Source: Physcomitrium patens
Lineage: Eukaryota > Streptophyta > Bryopsida > Funariales > Funariaceae
Length of the DNA: 64,000 nucleotides
Assembly (NCBI RefSeq): GCF_000002425.4
Contig: NC_037257.1
Location: forward strand, 9,489,524-9,553,523
Direction: 5' to 3'
Shown here: one piece after another, positions 60,814 through 64,000 of the stretch
How the letters are laid out: every line of letters starts with the position of its first letter
Numbering within the stretch: position 1 is the first letter of the stretch
Position numbers and translations under genes: made by a program
The notes under the pieces: generated by a model
Seen by the model: the letters and a program-made list of their open reading frames with translations, nothing else
What the model was told of the DNA's origin: nothing
Database searches by the model: none

Positions 60814-63800
60814 ACAACAGTCATCATATATTGAAAAAATCTAACATGCAATGAATTGAATTTGCCACACACTCTATTCTTTGTTCTCTTTGAAGATGAT
60901 TGATAGGTCTTCTCAATTATTGATAATATCCTATATTAGGATAAAAAGAATATCTTGTTATTTGATTGTTATTAAGGCCTTCATAACTTCCTTCAAATAA
61001 ATCATTTAGAAAACCATCAAGAATTGTTCCTATCTCTAATAAAATTATCAAACATTGGAAGTCTCTTGTAAGGTTTTCATATCAAATATGTTGTATCTTG
61101 CCATCTATTCAAGAAAGAATACATCATTCTTAAAGTTCTTCATCTTGATTATGTTGTCTTGAAGGTTGAGACAATCTCAATGTCTCATCCAATAAGTCAG
61201 CAAACAACAGCTCTTGAATTTAATCTGCTAGTTTTTGCTTCTTTATCTCTTTAGTGCCACAATATACATAGAAGCTACAAACAAAGGCAGTAGATAGAAA
61301 ATTATATTCTCTTAATCTTTTTTATTTTTTAGCAAAGATTTGTTATTCATCATTTTTGATGGATGTTGTTGTTAAAAAGTCTCTACCTTCTTTTTTGAAT
61401 TTGCAAGATTCTCTGTTGGCTCCAATGTTCATTCATCAATGTCATATCCATGCCAACAAAGAAGTTATTTCAACCTATTTTGATGTCTCTTTGAGTCAGA
61501 CTTCTTATACTTCAAATTCTTTATTATTATTTATTTTTATAAGAGATAGTATTTATTTTCTTTTTGGTATATTTATTCTCTTATATAATTTAAGAAGAGA
61601 TACTTGGAATATGGGATAGATCTTCATTGACTTGAATAGGTATAATTGATAAGCAATTAGATTGATTTATTTGCAAATAGAAAAAGATCTGAGTTAATAA
61701 TAGTCTAGTTTGTCACAAAAATTAGTAGTCTTAATATTATGATAAAATAACCATATCCTATCACTCACATTGAATTGTCATTATTCTTTGGAATAGGCAT
61801 ATGCATTTATCTTTTTTCATTTTTTAGCTTCTTTTAATTGCACCTTCATTGTTGCATATAGCTTTGACAAATAATTTGTCAAATCTTCTACTGCAAGATT
61901 ATCAACTTTTAAAAAGTCAAAAGCATTAAATTGTGGATGATAATTTTAATTAGGAAAGAAAGATATTTGGTGAATAGAAGAATATATGGTGCTATTGTAA
62001 AAAAACTCTGCCAATTGCAAAAGAGTCATTCAATCATCTTGTTGTTAGTTGATAGGATATACTTTAAATACTACTCTAAAATTTCATTAACACACTCTGT
62101 TTGTCTATTAGTTTAAAGATGAAAGATAAAAGATAACTTAATATCTACTTTTAAAATCTTAATAAAAATTGAATCTCCCTATATAATATAATATCTTTGA
62201 TAGTGATATAATATCTTAATAGTGATAGATATTTTTTTTAAAAAAAAATTAGCTATTTTTTTACCTTTGATAGATTTTTTATATGGTATAAAATGTGCCA
62301 TCTTAGTTAAATAATCTATTATCACAAATATAAAATCATACAAACCTAAGACTAAAAGATCCATGATAAAATTGATAGAAATAAAAAAAACCATAGTTGT
62401 TTAGATATGGACAATGATTGGAGAAGTCCACAGAGTCAATGATGAGCAGTTTTTGACCTTGAATAAATGTCATGTGATTAAACAAAGTCTTTCACTATCT
62501 TCCACATTTATAACCAACAAAAATCTTTACATATGAGCTCCAAAGTCTTGTACCTAAAATATTTGGCTCTTAGAAAGTCATGACGTGCTTGAAAAATATA
62601 TAAACATGCTTTTCTTTTTGGAATATATAAGCATCTTTTGAAATTGAATATGTTATTTTCAAACTTGAACTTGGAAGTATCATGAGACTTAAAAGAAAGA
62701 TTCTTGATATTATAAATGAGAGGATGAAAGGACATACTTGATTAAATTTGTTTGACAAAAGTTGAATCAACAATTAATGTTGATTTTATTGCTTAAAGAT
62801 GAAAATACTTTGGCTTTAAGAAAATTAATCTTTTTTAATTAAAAGATGCATCTCTTTCTTTTAGTACAAGATAAATACATCTAAAAAGGGCATTTGATAA
62901 AACTTGTTGTTTTTTGAGTCAATAAGTGATCTTGAAATCAAATCTTGATAAAGACATGCTCTATTGACTTGGCAACAATTTAAAATACATACTAACATAA
63001 AATATTTAAGATTCTTGTGGTATGCATAAATAGTGACTAGATTAGAAGTACCTTTTAGATAATGGCACTATTCTTATAATGAATCTATAATTACAAAAAG
63101 TTCTTTGTTGTGAATCTCAAAGTTGATCTTGGCTACTGAAAATTTTCTTGAATAAAAGCTATTAGGTGAAGTTTATCATTTATTTCTATTTCTGGCTAAA
63201 TAGTATCCAAAGCAAAGTCCGATGAATTTATTTTTATAAAAAATAGCTTAAAAAAGTTGACACAATACAATATTGATGTAGAAATAAAGGTTATCTTCAA
63301 AGCTTCAAATGGTGCTTTTGCTTCTTGATTCTATTGAAGTTTGTCTTTACAAATCAAATATATAAGTAGAGCTGCAATTTGAAAGAAGTCTTTGATGAAG
63401 ATCCAATAGTAGCTGGTTATCCAAAAAAATATTGAATGTCTTTTACTGTTTTTAAAATCTTTTAATCCGTAATAATTTGAATTTTCTTAAGATCCATCAT
63501 AAGTCCATCATGACATCCTTGATAATCAATATATGTACGTAATGATCCATCTTTTTTCTTCACAAATAAAATTAGAACTCTTGTTGAAAATTTGAAATAG
63601 TATAAGAAGTTCTTGAGTAGATTTTCTTCAATATATTCCTCAAATTCAACTAACTTATTTTATAATAAACTATAAATTGATCCAAATAATAGTTGAGTTC
63701 CTTCTTAAAGATCAATTGAGCAATCATAGGGATAATGTTTAAGAAGAGTATCCACATTTTTCTTTTCAAATACATCTTTAAAATCTTGATATTGGCTTGG

Positions 63801-64000
63801 AATGCCACTTCAAGTCTTTCTACCATTAGAAACAAGTGCGGTATAAATGACATAAGATAATCCTTCTTTTGTAGTATAAAAAAAAGCTCTTACACCTATA
63901 AATAGACTTATCACTTTCTACTTGATTAATTACACTCTTAGTTATACTTTCAAAAAACTGAAGACTACAAAAAATCCAAACTATTTTAGGATTTTCTTTT
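60814..64000 (-). mobile_element. Ty3/gypsy chromovirus F (B/D-related), runs off right edge
   Basis: Read leftward from 64000: protease-RT linker 63650-63853 (IVPMIAQL-like block), RT start with KKDGSLRTYIDYQG near 63530, a direct jump to DGLMMDLKKIQ near 63500, RNase H 63000-63450, integrase zinc region 62508-62740, core 62179-62394 (FVIIDYLTKMAHFIPY), C-terminus about 61380-61620, then the 3' leader to about 60814. The leader matches 46491-46790 of D, so F belongs with D and B. The RT catalytic core is deleted. Confidence 0.75.

Overview
This is nuclear DNA from a land plant. The evidence is spliced genes of plant type (asparagine synthetase, a strictosidine-synthase-like protein, a protein with a plastid-type N-terminus), chromovirus-type Ty3/gypsy elements, Ty1/copia, MULE transposons and long AT microsatellites. 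The compact gene islands in very AT-rich, retrotransposon-derived DNA would suit a bryophyte or other non-flowering plant, but the species cannot be fixed from the sequence alone.

Layout: gene islands of moderate GC lie at about 1-2560 (5' half of asparagine synthetase, running off the left edge), 18.0-22.9 kb (a plastid-type unknown protein and a strictosidine-synthase-like gene), 28.3-31.4 kb (an acidic orphan protein plus unassigned sequence) and 53.2-55.7 kb (a small hydrophilic LEA-like gene). All five recognisable genes are on the minus strand. Exon borders were worked out by hand from reading frame, splice signals and family similarity. The four spliced genes keep phase across their introns, but no transcript evidence was available.

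The remainder, about 80 percent of the window, is AT-rich and built largely from decayed transposable elements. From 5.5 to 16.5 kb lies chromovirus A with two LTRs. Its gag is split by a second chromovirus, B, which is joined head-on to an inverted copia element, C. A 1.1-kb long-inverted-repeat element follows at 16.5-17.6 kb. From 24.8 to 28 kb there is a MULE transposase relic and a 1.4-kb LTR. From 33 to 51 kb there are gag fragments, a tRNA-Asp-primed gypsy element (E), chromovirus D (related to B, interrupted by two solo LTRs) and many copies of a long LTR family, here called L. From 56.9 to 64 kb lie chromovirus pieces G and F with another L copy carrying a TTAGGATTTGATT-type minisatellite.

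The pol genes are broken by stops and by changes that are mostly C to T or G to A. This fits deamination of methylated cytosine in silenced repeats. No autonomous element looks intact. The most useful observations are a solo LTR whose empty site survives elsewhere in the window, the truncated A/B/C nest, in-frame loss of the RT core in F, and a cluster of ACGT-core boxes upstream of the LEA-like gene. I found no convincing evidence of a wholly new biological system.
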